Notes under the pieces: generated by a model
The model's input: the letters and a program-made list of their open reading frames with translations, nothing else
What the model was told of the DNA's origin: nothing
The model's database searches: none
Source of the DNA: Candidatus Acetothermia bacterium
GTDB lineage: Bacteria; Bipolaricaulota; Bipolaricaulia; UBA7950; UBA9294
NCBI GenBank assembly: GCA_003545155.1
Contig: DQCH01000107.1
Location: forward strand, 5,435-29,091
Direction of reading: 5' to 3'
Length of the DNA stretch: 23,657 nt
Shown here: one piece after another, positions 1 to 7,055 of the stretch
Position numbering within the stretch: position 1 is the first letter of the stretch
How the letters are laid out: every line of letters begins with the position of its first letter
Program-made: the position numbers and the translations under genes

Positions 1-6
1 GAAACA

Positions 7-92
7 CAGTAATGGGTAATCAGTAAAGAGCAATGAGAAAGAGCAAGTGGAGTTGATGTTCTAAGCTGATTGCTGACGGCTGAGAGCTGATA
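7..92 (+). repeat. Degenerate 7-bp tandem repeats, two blocks
   Basis: Block one (7-41) is five 7-base units of the type CAGTAAT/GGGTAAT/GAGCAAT. Block two (65-92) is four exact-length units of GCTGANN, starting at 65, 72, 79 and 86. Units keep their length but vary in their last two bases. Similar heptamers appear at 19289-19330 on the other strand. This is seen directly; the role is unknown. Confidence 0.7.
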
Positions 93-350
93 AATCCTTG
101 GCGATCCCAGCGTCTTGGCGAGAGAACGGGGCTTCCCTGCCTGGCCGGCAGACAGGTCACGAAAATGGGGATTGGCGATCGTCGCACAAGAAACCGGGCT
201 TTTTCCTGGTTTCCTCAGGGGGAGAAGAGCTTGATTCACGAGAGCAGGCCAGTTCCGATGCGAGAGTGGCTGATTACTCAGACCTGCCTGCAACACCTGT
301 CTACCGCCAGGTAGAGGCAGGCCAAATAGAGAGGAGCCTGAAAAGCACGC

Positions 351-380
351 TTGAACATCCCCGCGTTCTTCTCGTAAAGT
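351..380 (+). promoter_or_regulatory. Possible sigma-70 promoter of the sigma factor gene
   Basis: TTGAAC (351-356) and TAAAGT (375-380) are 18 bp apart, with four of six consensus matches in each hexamer. The -10 ends 7 nt before a GTG at 388. This is a weak match, given only as a candidate. Confidence 0.25.
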
Positions 381-387
381 TTGCTAG

Positions 388-1281
388 GTGAAAAATACGA
401 TGCGAGAGACTCTTGAGAAGAGGCAACCAGTCGATGAGGCTCAATCCTCCGCTACCACGGATATCCTTCGAATCTACTTTCGTGAGATCTCCCGCTTCCC
501 CCTCCTCTCTCAAGCAGAGGAACAGGACCTTGCCCGTGCAATGTCTAGCGGTGTCGATGGGGCGCGGGAACGATTGATCACGTCCAACCTACGCCTGGTT
601 GCGAAGATCGCACAGGACTACTCCGACGTTGGACTTCCCCTCATCGACCTCATCCAGGAGGGGAACATCGGCCTGATCGAGGCGGTTGACCGGTTCGACG
701 TCGAACGCGGCTACAGGCTGAGTACGTACGCCTCCTGGTGGATCCGCCGGACCATCCTCACTGCTATCACCAATTACTCGCGTATGATCCGCATCCCTGA
801 CTACTTGTTCCGTGCCGTGCGTCGGTTCGAGCAGATGCGCAGCCTCTCCCGCAACGGACGTGTCGATGAGGAGGAGATCACCCAGGTTCTCGGTGTATCG
901 GTCGAACGCCTACGCCAGATCGAAACACAGGTGAATGAGATCCTCTCCCTAGATCAAGTTGTCGGGGGTGATGGCGATGAGACGCGGGAGGAGTTAATCG
1001 CCGATTCCACAGCACTCTCGCCGGAGAAAGAGACACTCCGCCTTCTGTTCCACGACGAACTGGAGCGCGTATTCGACCGTATTCCTGCTCGGCAAGCGCT
1101 CGCTCTACGCCTACACTACGGTATTGAGGATGGCTGCCCGTACAGCCTAGCCGAAGTCGGTCGGACCATGAAGATCACTCGTGAGCGCGCGCGTCAGCTC
1201 GTTAAAGAGGGATTAAATCGCGTCACCGAAAACTGGGGACACGATGCCCTTAGCTACTACCGCGGTTTGCTCAACGAGTGA
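388..1281 (+). CDS. Small RNA polymerase sigma-70 family factor (RpoD/SigA-like)
   Basis: This protein directs RNA polymerase core enzyme to promoters. Of its 297 residues, region 1.2 spans about 25-75. Region 2 follows, with LIDLIQEGNIGLIEAVDRF near 85-104 and the -10-reading helix STYASWWIRRTI near 112-123. Region 3 is near 135-185. Region 4 ends in the helix-turn-helix ITRERARQLVKEGLNRV near 263-279. There is no region 1.1, and the protein is shorter than usual primary sigma factors, so a group 2 or alternative role is as likely as being the housekeeping factor. The start is uncertain. GTG at 388 gives 297 residues. ATG at 400 gives 293 and has an AGGTGA ribosome site (386-391) 8 nt upstream. 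It stands alone, convergent with ligA-rlmN. Confidence 0.9.
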   Translation: MKNTMRETLEKRQPVDEAQSSATTDILRIYFREISRFPLLSQAEEQDLARAMSSGVDGARERLITSNLRLVAKIAQDYSDVGLPLIDLIQEGNIGLIEAVDRFDVERGYRLSTYASWWIRRTILTAITNYSRMIRIPDYLFRAVRRFEQMRSLSRNGRVDEEEITQVLGVSVERLRQIETQVNEILSLDQVVGGDGDETREELIADSTALSPEKETLRLLFHDELERVFDRIPARQALALRLHYGIEDGCPYSLAEVGRTMKITRERARQLVKEGLNRVTENWGHDALSYYRGLLNE

Positions 1282-1283
1282 GA

Positions 1284-1331
1284 GATTGATGGATTGAGTG
1301 ATTTAATGATTTAGCGATTGAGTGATTTGAC
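1284..1331 (+). repeat. Six tandem copies of a degenerate 8-bp unit
   Basis: Starting 3 nt after the sigma factor stop codon, six back-to-back 8-base units begin at 1284, 1292, 1300, 1308, 1316 and 1324. All fit GATTKRNN, and the unit GATTGAGT occurs twice exactly (1292 and 1316). The block has no gaps. It resembles the 7-bp arrays at 7-92 and 19289-19330 in style but has a different period. Function is unknown. Confidence 0.8.
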
Positions 1332-1356
1332 TTACCGATCATTCAACTTGATGATT

Positions 1357-1549
1357 CCCTGTAGTCTTGCTACAGGGTCACGATAGTGGCATCCTGTCCC
1401 TATGGGGCAGGATGGAGCTCGAAGAGGATGTCTCTGTGCGCATCACCTCTACTATCATAACGTCTTTCCCGTTAAGTACAGGAAGGCTTTGCTCTTCAGG
1501 GAGGCTACGGCTTTTATGCCTTTCATACCCTGCGCTCTTGGCGCAGGGT
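1357..1549 (+). mobile_element. Decayed IS200/IS605-like mini-element bounded by hairpins
   Basis: Three hairpins frame a scrap of transposase sequence. Hairpin one is an 8-bp perfect stem (1357-1364 with 1370-1377) with loop TCTTG. Hairpin two is a 10-bp stem with one G-T pair (1391-1400 with 1404-1413). Hairpin three is a 9-bp perfect stem (1527-1535 with 1541-1549) with the same TCTTG loop. IS200/IS605 elements end in subterminal hairpins recognised by a Y1 HUH transposase, and the start of such a transposase can be read at 1412-1520. The body is almost wholly deleted, so this looks like a non-autonomous relic. Hairpin three lies 20 nt beyond the rlmN stop and might also end that transcript, though it lacks a T run. 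Confidence 0.55.
1412..1520 (+). pseudogene. N-terminal scrap of an IS200/IS605 transposase (tnpA), frameshifted
   Basis: From ATG 1412 one frame reads MELEEDVSVR. Near 1440 the reading moves to another frame that continues HHLYYHNVFPVKYRKALLF and then REATAF. The tyrosine- and histidine-rich YYHxVFPVKYRKAL block closely matches what I remember of the first 35 residues of IS200/IS605-family TnpA proteins. The rest of the gene, including the HUH motif and catalytic tyrosine, is absent, because hairpin three follows directly. The identification rests on about 35 residues and on memory, but the flanking hairpins support it. Confidence 0.55.
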
Positions 1550-1568
1550 TCTTGATTCTTCCGATCTC

Positions 1569-2612
1569 TCAATTCCTCTGTGAGCGGGCGCGCAGCTGGC
1601 CGCATCCTGCTTGGATCTTTGTTCCTCTTCGTACTCGTACCGTTACAGGAATGCCCATCTTCTCCAGAACATGTGCGAACGCCTCCGTTCGCTCACGGGA
1701 ACTCGGGCGAAAAGAAGAATCGGGGATCGGATTAAGAGGGATCAGGTTAACGTGACACAGGAGCCCAGAGAGGAGCACGGCAATCTCGCGTGCCTGCTTG
1801 GACGAGTCGTTCATCCCATCTATCAAAGCAACCTCAAAGGTAATCCGTCGATGCGTTCGCTCTATATAAGAGCGGCAAGCATGGATGAGCTTCGCAAGGG
1901 GATAGCGATGGTTAGAAGGAACCAGTTTGTTCCGCAGTTCGTCACTGCCTGCGTGCAGGGAGACCGCCAGGTTCACCTGTAGGTCCTCTTCCATGAACCG
2001 TTTGATCCCTTGAATGATTCCCACTGTTGAGACGGTGAACCCGCGCGCCGCAAGTGAGAACCCTTCATGATCGTTTAGGATCCGGATCGACTTCATCGTC
2101 GCCTCGTAGTTTAAAAACGGTTCACCCATACCCATGTAGACGACGTTGGTCAGCCGCTCATCCTTCTCACGCAACCAACGTGCAAAGTGAAGTGCCTGTC
2201 CCACAATCTCTCCTGCGGTCAAATTGCGCACAAACCCGCTCTTCCCCGTGGCGCAGAAGGCGCAAGCGATCGGGCAGCCAACCTGGGTGGAGACGCAAAC
2301 AGTCCTTCGTCGCTCGTAGGACATTAAGACCGCCTCAATCGTCTCGTCATCAACGAGGCTAAAAAGAACTTTGCGCGTAAGCCCATCCGCACTGATTATA
2401 CGATCGATCGGTTGCAGTGGATCAAAGGGAAGATCTCTCTCAAGCGCCTCACGTAGGACACGTGGTAGGGTGGTAATCTTTGTATAGGAAGGCGACAGAT
2501 CGCGGTAGACCGAACGCCAGATCTGCTCAGTCCGAAAATCTGGCTCACCGCACCTAACCAGGTATTCTGCCAGTTCTTGACGATCAAGGTCAAGGAGAGT
2601 TGGCCTAAGCAT
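1569..2612 (-). CDS. rlmN: Dual-specificity rRNA/tRNA adenine C2 methyltransferase, radical SAM
   Basis: This enzyme methylates C2 of 23S rRNA A2503, and in many bacteria also A37 of some tRNAs, using two molecules of S-adenosylmethionine. The 347 residues are normal for the family. The radical-SAM cluster motif CPIACAFC supplies C113, C117 and C120. The second catalytic cysteine, which forms the covalent RNA adduct, is C337 in RGTKIQAGCGQL near the C-terminus. The N-terminal RNA-binding part spans about 1-80. The start codon lies inside the end of ligA, giving an 8-bp overlap, so the two genes are probably translated from one message. I prefer RlmN to Cfr because of the housekeeping context. 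No intrinsic terminator with a T run follows, only the IS-remnant hairpin. Confidence 0.95.
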   Translation of the reverse strand: MLRPTLLDLDRQELAEYLVRCGEPDFRTEQIWRSVYRDLSPSYTKITTLPRVLREALERDLPFDPLQPIDRIISADGLTRKVLFSLVDDETIEAVLMSYERRRTVCVSTQVGCPIACAFCATGKSGFVRNLTAGEIVGQALHFARWLREKDERLTNVVYMGMGEPFLNYEATMKSIRILNDHEGFSLAARGFTVSTVGIIQGIKRFMEEDLQVNLAVSLHAGSDELRNKLVPSNHRYPLAKLIHACRSYIERTHRRITFEVALIDGMNDSSKQAREIAVLLSGLLCHVNLIPLNPIPDSSFRPSSRERTEAFAHVLEKMGIPVTVRVRRGTKIQAGCGQLRARSQRN

Positions 2613-4617
2613 CGGCTTTAAGCAAAGCCAAGAACTCCGCCTCGGTGAGGGTCGCTACCCCCAACTCGCGTGCCTTGTCGGCTTTTGCCCCTGGGTTTCC
2701 CCCAACGACAACGTAGTCAGTTCGCAAGCTGACCGATGAGGAGACCTTACCCCCCAGCCGCTTGATCCGCTCCCCCGTCTCCCCCCGGGGCATAGACACA
2801 AGCTTGCCTGTTAACACAAACCGCTTGCCTTCCAGAGTACGCGCCGAGGCACTCTTTGAAACCTCAGTGATCTTCACCCCGGCGTCGAGGAGCTCTAAGA
2901 TCATATCCTTGTTAGGCTGATTGGCGAAAAAGTCAACGATCGCTGTTGCAGTGCGCGGGCCGATCTCCGGAAGGGCACACAGTGCCTCTTCTGTCGCCTC
3001 CATAAGTTCCTGCAATCCTTCAAATGCCTCGGCAAGGAGCCCGGCCGTGTGCTCTCCCACTTCAGGAATCCCCAGGGCGAAAAGAATCTTGGGCGGTGCG
3101 ATCAACTTGCTCTCCTCAAGCGCAGAAAGGAGGTTACTCGCCGACTTTTTCCCCATCCGCTCCAGCCCGATTAACGTGTCGCGATCAAGGTGAAATATAT
3201 CACTGACCCGCTTGACGATCCCCTTGTCGACCAGTTGATCAACGAGTTTGGCCCCAAACCCATCAACGTCGAACCCGCCCTTGGAGACAAAGTGAAGGAT
3301 CGACTCCTTAATCCGCGCCGGGCAGGAGAGATTCAAGCAGCGGTGGGCAACCTCCCCTTTGTATCGCACGACGCGGCTTCCGCATACCGGGCATGTATCG
3401 GGCATTACAAACAACCGTTCCTCACCGGTACGCCGTTCCACCAGCGATCGCACAACCTGAGGGATAACGTCCCCTGCGCGCTGCACTACCACGGTATCAC
3501 CGATGCGAATATCTTTTCGTCTTATCTCATCCTCGTTGTGCAGAGTGGCACGGGAGATCTCCACCCCCCGTACGCGCACCGGCTCAAGCACCGCCACCGG
3601 GGTCAGGGTTCCGGTACGGCCGACCTGAACGATGATATTCTCTAATTTAGTGATCCCCTGCTCAGCGGGAAACTTCCCGGCAATCGCCCAGCGGGGACTG
3701 CGCGAAACCTCGCCCAAGATCCGCCTTGAGGCAAACTCGTTGACCTTAATCACTACACCATCGGCTTCATAGGGAAGCCCTTCCCGCGCCTCTTTAACCT
3801 GCTCGTAGAAAGCGATCGCCTCGTCGATCCCTTTGCAGAGCCGATAAAGCGGATTAACACGGATCCCCAACTGGAAAAGCGTCTCCAGGAGCTCCGCTTG
3901 CGTATCAATCGCCACTCCTTCCACCCGGCCGATGTCGTAACAGAAGATCTTCAAGGGGCGCGAGGCTGGGACTCGCGGGTCGAGTTGGCGCAACGACCCT
4001 GCGGCCAGGTTGCGCGGGTTGGCGAAGAGAGCGAGGCCTTCCTTCTCGCGTTGACGGTTAAGGCGGGTAAGATCATCTTTATCGATGTAGGCCTCGCCAC
4101 GTACCTCAAGGAGCGCGGGGCCACTCCTACCAAGACTTTGTAGGCGCAGTGGAATACTGCGAATTGTGCGCAGGTTTAAGGTGACGTCCTCCCCGTTTAC
4201 TCCGTCACCTCGTGTCGAGCCTTGTACGAACAAGCCATCCTGATAGACGAGCTCTACCGACAGACCGTCGAGCTTCGGCTCGGCTAGATACGTAACCTCG
4301 GCCGCATCGAGCAGCTTGCGCACGCGGCGATCGAAGTCCCTCAACTCATCAACGTTAAAGGCATTTGCGAGACTTCGCATGGGTACTGCATGGGGCGCTG
4401 TGGCGAACCCCTGAGCCGGGGGGGCACCGACCCGTTGAGTCGGCGAGTCTGGAGTAATGAGATCCGGATGGGCCTCCTCCAACTCTTGCAGCTGGCGAAA
4501 GAGCGCGTCGTATTCGGCGTCGCTTACCTTCGGCTTATCGAGAACGTAGTAGAGGTAGTTATGCCTCCGGATCGTCTCCCGCAATTCTTCGATCTCACTT
4601 CGTACATCCCGTGCCAT
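2605..4617 (-). CDS. ligA: NAD-dependent DNA ligase
   Basis: LigA seals nicks in replication and repair, using NAD as the adenylate donor. All family parts appear in order over 670 residues, the usual length. They are the NAD-binding Ia domain with YYVLDKPKVSDAEYD (23-37), the adenylation site PKLDG with lysine K115, the OB fold (about 320-395), a four-cysteine zinc finger (C409, C412, C427, C432), helix-hairpin-helix repeats (about 445-585) and a C-terminal BRCT domain (about 592-670). The start ATG has a close AGGTGA upstream. A perfect TTGACA lies 33 nt upstream of the start (complement of 4650-4655), but I see no good -10 at the right distance. It is the first gene of a unit with rlmN. 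Confidence 0.97.
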   Translation of the reverse strand: MARDVRSEIEELRETIRRHNYLYYVLDKPKVSDAEYDALFRQLQELEEAHPDLITPDSPTQRVGAPPAQGFATAPHAVPMRSLANAFNVDELRDFDRRVRKLLDAAEVTYLAEPKLDGLSVELVYQDGLFVQGSTRGDGVNGEDVTLNLRTIRSIPLRLQSLGRSGPALLEVRGEAYIDKDDLTRLNRQREKEGLALFANPRNLAAGSLRQLDPRVPASRPLKIFCYDIGRVEGVAIDTQAELLETLFQLGIRVNPLYRLCKGIDEAIAFYEQVKEAREGLPYEADGVVIKVNEFASRRILGEVSRSPRWAIAGKFPAEQGITKLENIIVQVGRTGTLTPVAVLEPVRVRGVEISRATLHNEDEIRRKDIRIGDTVVVQRAGDVIPQVVRSLVERRTGEERLFVMPDTCPVCGSRVVRYKGEVAHRCLNLSCPARIKESILHFVSKGGFDVDGFGAKLVDQLVDKGIVKRVSDIFHLDRDTLIGLERMGKKSASNLLSALEESKLIAPPKILFALGIPEVGEHTAGLLAEAFEGLQELMEATEEALCALPEIGPRTATAIVDFFANQPNKDMILELLDAGVKITEVSKSASARTLEGKRFVLTGKLVSMPRGETGERIKRLGGKVSSSVSLRTDYVVVGGNPGAKADKARELGVATLTEAEFLALLKADA

Positions 4618-4870
4618 TTCACCTAAAGGGTCGCAAGGAGTGATGAGATTGTCAAGCCTGGCGTTGGTTTTCCTGCCGTAATTAAATAACGTAGGTTCTC
4701 AAAGAGAAGCTCCCTTCTCGACAGGTTTACTGCCCCCAAGAGCCACACCTCTTGAAGCAAGTCCAATCCCACTACTTCACGGGGCCGTCACCTGTGCAAA
4801 AGCCGATGGTAGACCCCAGCCCTCACACGTTCCTCTCTCGATGCTTGAATAGTTACTATGGCGCAAACAT

Positions 4871-4899
4871 TTGATATTCTCCAATGTATGCCACAAAAT
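4871..4899 (+). promoter_or_regulatory. Putative promoter of the abiE operon
   Basis: TTGATA (4871-4876, five of six) and CAAAAT (4894-4899, four of six) are 17 bp apart. The left arm of the inverted repeat at 4879-4887 lies inside the spacer, a position where a bound repressor would block RNA polymerase. Confidence 0.4.
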
Positions 4900-4942
4900 G
4901 GCAACAAAGAGTGGTGATGATTCTCCCTGGCGAACATTGGAG
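4879..4942. promoter_or_regulatory. Inverted repeat, candidate AbiEi operator
   Basis: CTCCAATGT (4879-4887) is matched by its exact reverse complement ACATTGGAG (4934-4942), with 46 bp between. A smaller 5-bp palindrome (4889-4893 with 4899-4903) lies in between, and a third TCCAATG is at 4947-4953. AbiEi antitoxins are known to bind inverted repeats in their own promoter and repress it. The right arm covers the ribosome binding site. That these are the operator is inference. Confidence 0.45.
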
Positions 4943-4950
4943 GGTGTCCA

Positions 4951-5790
4951 ATGAACACGGGTCACAAGCCAAAGAAGTCCCAGGTCGGCGTTGAGCTCGT
5001 CCGGCTCTTGGCCTCCGAGGGCAACCGCATCTTCTCGACGGAACGTGCTCGTGAGCTTAGCCCTCGCGTAGGCCTCAGCGACTCGTACCTGTTGGAGGCG
5101 CTCTACCACCTACGCCAAAACGGATGGATCGTCTCTCTACGGAGAGGGCTGTATGCGATTTCCTCAACGATCCCCGGCGTAGCCTCCGCTCACGAGTTCG
5201 AAATCGCCATGGCGCTGGTCGACCCCGCTGCCATTGGCTACTGGTCAGCCCTGCACTACCACGGCCTGACGGAACAAGTCCCAAGAAAAGTCTTCGTGCT
5301 GACGACCACGGAGACCTGCGTTCCACGAGTACGGCGTACCAAGATCACGCGGGCTGACCGCGGCTATCCGGTCGGCGAAACGCTCTATCAGTTTGTTCAG
5401 ATCAAGCCCGCGTGCTTCTTTGGCACAGTGAAAGTCTGGATCGGGGAGGCCCGTGTGACGATCACCGACCCTGAGCGCACGTTGCTCGATGGGCTGTCCA
5501 GACCGGAGTACTGTGGCGACTTTTCTGAGGTTCTCCATGCGTTCGAGGTGAGGGAAAACCGGTTGGATCTCAAGCGAATCACCGCCTACGCCGAGAAGCT
5601 GAGTGCAGTCACCTCCAAGCGCCTGGGATGGGTGCTCGAAGAGCAGGGCGTCGATCCAACTCGCCTTGATCATCTTGCGCGGCTTCCGATCAACGGATGT
5701 CGAAAGCTCGATCCGACCGGACCGCGCAAGGGGCCGTACAACCGTCGATGGATGATCCAGGAGAATCTCCCTGGGAAGGTCGGGGCATGA
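4951..5790 (+). CDS. abiEi: AbiEi-family antitoxin and transcriptional autorepressor
   Basis: This is the antitoxin half of a type IV toxin-antitoxin system, in which antitoxin and toxin do not bind each other and the antitoxin also represses the operon. The 279 residues start with a winged helix-turn-helix (about 12-70) ending in the family signature RRGLYAI (64-70). The antitoxin domain follows, with GYWSALHYHGLTEQVP at 96-111 and the conserved ITDPERTLLDGL segment near 171-182. A GGAGGG ribosome site is 6 nt before the ATG. The stop overlaps the toxin start as ATGA, which implies translational coupling. Inverted repeats upstream are likely binding sites. Function is inferred from the family and the paired toxin. 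Confidence 0.85.
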   Translation: MNTGHKPKKSQVGVELVRLLASEGNRIFSTERARELSPRVGLSDSYLLEALYHLRQNGWIVSLRRGLYAISSTIPGVASAHEFEIAMALVDPAAIGYWSALHYHGLTEQVPRKVFVLTTTETCVPRVRRTKITRADRGYPVGETLYQFVQIKPACFFGTVKVWIGEARVTITDPERTLLDGLSRPEYCGDFSEVLHAFEVRENRLDLKRITAYAEKLSAVTSKRLGWVLEEQGVDPTRLDHLARLPINGCRKLDPTGPRKGPYNRRWMIQENLPGKVGA

Positions 5791-6662
5791 AGCCCCTCCG
5801 CCTGCGTCTTCTGGAAGCGCGAAGGCGGCTCGGCGTTTCGTGGGAGATCCTTGAACGGGATTACCTCCTCTCGTGGATTCTCGCTGGCATCTGTCAGGTC
5901 GGATCACTGCGCGACACACTCGTCTTCAAAGGCGGAACCGCCCTCAAGAAGTGCTACTTCGGCAAGTATCGTTTCTCCGAGGATCTCGACTTCTCCGGGT
6001 TGGAAGGCGTCCCCACCGGCGACACGATGGAACGGGCAATCCGAGAATCCTGCGATACCGCTATGAAGTTGTTAGACGAGTATGCCCCGGTGGAACTCGT
6101 GTATGAACGGTACACCGAAAAGCAGCCACACCCGAGAGATCAGGAAGCCTTCGCAATCCACGCTCGCCTTCCGTGGCACAGGCAACCACACACGCGAGTC
6201 ATGATCGAAATCACGGTGGACGAGAAAGTGCTAAAGCCTGTGCAAAAACGGAAAGTGATTCACGAATACGGCGAGCCGCTCGAAGCGCAGGTTCCAGTCT
6301 ATGCAGTAGAGGAGATCGTTGCCGAGAAGCTGCGCGCAATCCGTCAACACGCTGAGACCCTTGAAAAACGCGGATGGAGCCGGTCACGCGCCCGTGACTA
6401 TTATGACCTCTGGCGCGTGTTGGGGGCCTACAAGAACCAGATGGACCTGTCCGGCTTCGTGTCGTTCCTCCACGAGAAATGTGCCGTGCGGCATGTCGAC
6501 TTTGAAGGACCTGAGGATTTCTTTCAGGAGGGGATGCTCGTTCAGATCGAGAAGACGTGGTTCCAGTGGCTCGGTCCGCTGGTTCCCGGGCTGCCCTCAT
6601 TCGAAACCGTAATCGGCGAGCTGCGCCCACAGATTGAATCTCTCATCTCGTTGTCGAAGTGA
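5787..6662 (+). CDS. abiEii: AbiEii-family nucleotidyltransferase toxin
   Basis: This is the toxin partner of AbiEi. AbiEii proteins have a DNA-polymerase-beta-like nucleotidyltransferase fold and stop growth, providing abortive infection against phage. Related MenT toxins add nucleotides to tRNA ends. The 291-residue protein shows the family motifs: FKGGTALKK (47-55) and RFSEDLDF (62-69) with the paired aspartates for metal, MIEITVDE (139-146), EEIVAEKLRA (175-184) and RARDYYDLW (201-209). All key residues look intact, so it is probably active. I start it at the ATG overlapping the abiEi stop, with GGAAGG 7 nt upstream. A frame open from 5697 lies inside abiEi and is not used. Confidence 0.87.
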   Translation: MKPLRLRLLEARRRLGVSWEILERDYLLSWILAGICQVGSLRDTLVFKGGTALKKCYFGKYRFSEDLDFSGLEGVPTGDTMERAIRESCDTAMKLLDEYAPVELVYERYTEKQPHPRDQEAFAIHARLPWHRQPHTRVMIEITVDEKVLKPVQKRKVIHEYGEPLEAQVPVYAVEEIVAEKLRAIRQHAETLEKRGWSRSRARDYYDLWRVLGAYKNQMDLSGFVSFLHEKCAVRHVDFEGPEDFFQEGMLVQIEKTWFQWLGPLVPGLPSFETVIGELRPQIESLISLSK

Positions 6663-7055
6663 TACGTGGCTTTTTGCCAGAGCTGCTAGAACATCAAGAA
6701 CCCAAAACGGACGCCAAAAGACAAGGCTCCCCCCGCTTTCCCATGGCCGTAAGATCGATGGTGGAGTGGTCCCGCCCGTCGATCGTCCTTAAGTCTTGTT
6801 TCTCATTGCCTGCGCCGAATTATTCTCCGTGCGGATGGGAGGAATGGAGATCAGGCTTCATGCTGCTATTAAGTGTCAAGTGCAGAACTTACCCTGAAAC
6901 TGGGTGGATGGGGGCTGGTTGGGTTGGGTGAAAGTTTTAGTTGTCGCTGATCAGAGGAAAATGGTACAGGTGATGGGGGCGTACGCTCTACAACGTGGTA
7001 CAATTGGGCAGAAAGCGAAGACCTAAAGATACAACTAGAAGGGGCTGTTGAGAGA
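6663..7055. other. Intergenic region after abiEii
   Basis: No gene is supported in these 393 bp. A 90-codon frame (6659-6931) starts inside the abiEii stop region, is rich in odd residues and has no ribosome site, so I leave it out. The region contains a G-quadruplex-type motif at 6902-6928. A TACAAT at 6999-7004 could be a -10 for the next gene, but I find no matching -35. Confidence 0.5.
6902..6928 (+). other. G-quadruplex-type motif
   Basis: Four G runs of at least three (6902-6904, 6910-6914, 6921-6923, 6926-6928) are separated by loops of 5, 6 and 2 bases, which fits the G3+N1-7 rule. Whether it folds in the cell is unknown. Confidence 0.55.

Larger units (their letters stand above)
1..387. 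other. Non-coding leader with repeats and hairpins
   Basis: No convincing gene was found here. The stretch opens with two blocks of degenerate 7-bp tandem repeats (7-41 and 65-92). It then holds several inverted repeats. One is a 9-bp stem with a G-T pair and a T-rich loop (190-198 with 205-213). Another is a nested pair, 283-288 with 316-321 around 300-305 with 310-315. A 97-codon frame from a TTG at 98 spans these structures, has no ribosome binding site I can see and resembles no protein I know, so I do not call it. The region may be the leader or upstream regulatory DNA of the sigma factor gene. Confidence 0.55.
4618..4950. other. Divergent intergenic region between ligA and abiEi
   Basis: This 333-bp region separates two divergent transcription units. 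Its right third carries the putative abiE promoter and operator repeats (4871-4942). The left part holds an isolated TTGACA facing ligA. The middle shows no gene I can support; a 110-codon minus-strand frame crossing it runs far into abiEi and looks like a shadow. Confidence 0.5.

Noticed and set aside
98..391. 97-codon open frame before the sigma factor gene
   Set aside because: It starts at TTG without a ribosome site, runs through several hairpins and gives a product with no recognisable pattern.
1402..1755. 117-codon plus-strand frame
   Set aside because: Only its first part is protein-like (the transposase scrap). The rest runs antisense into rlmN.
4777..5109. 110-codon minus-strand frame upstream of abiEi
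   Set aside because: Half of it is antisense to abiEi, and the remainder has no protein-like character.
5697..5786. Longer start for abiEii
   Set aside because: It would lie inside abiEi. The ATGA overlap start has a good ribosome site and begins at the normal family N-terminus.
6659..6931. 90-codon frame after abiEii
   Set aside because: No ribosome site, odd composition and overlap with the G-rich motif.
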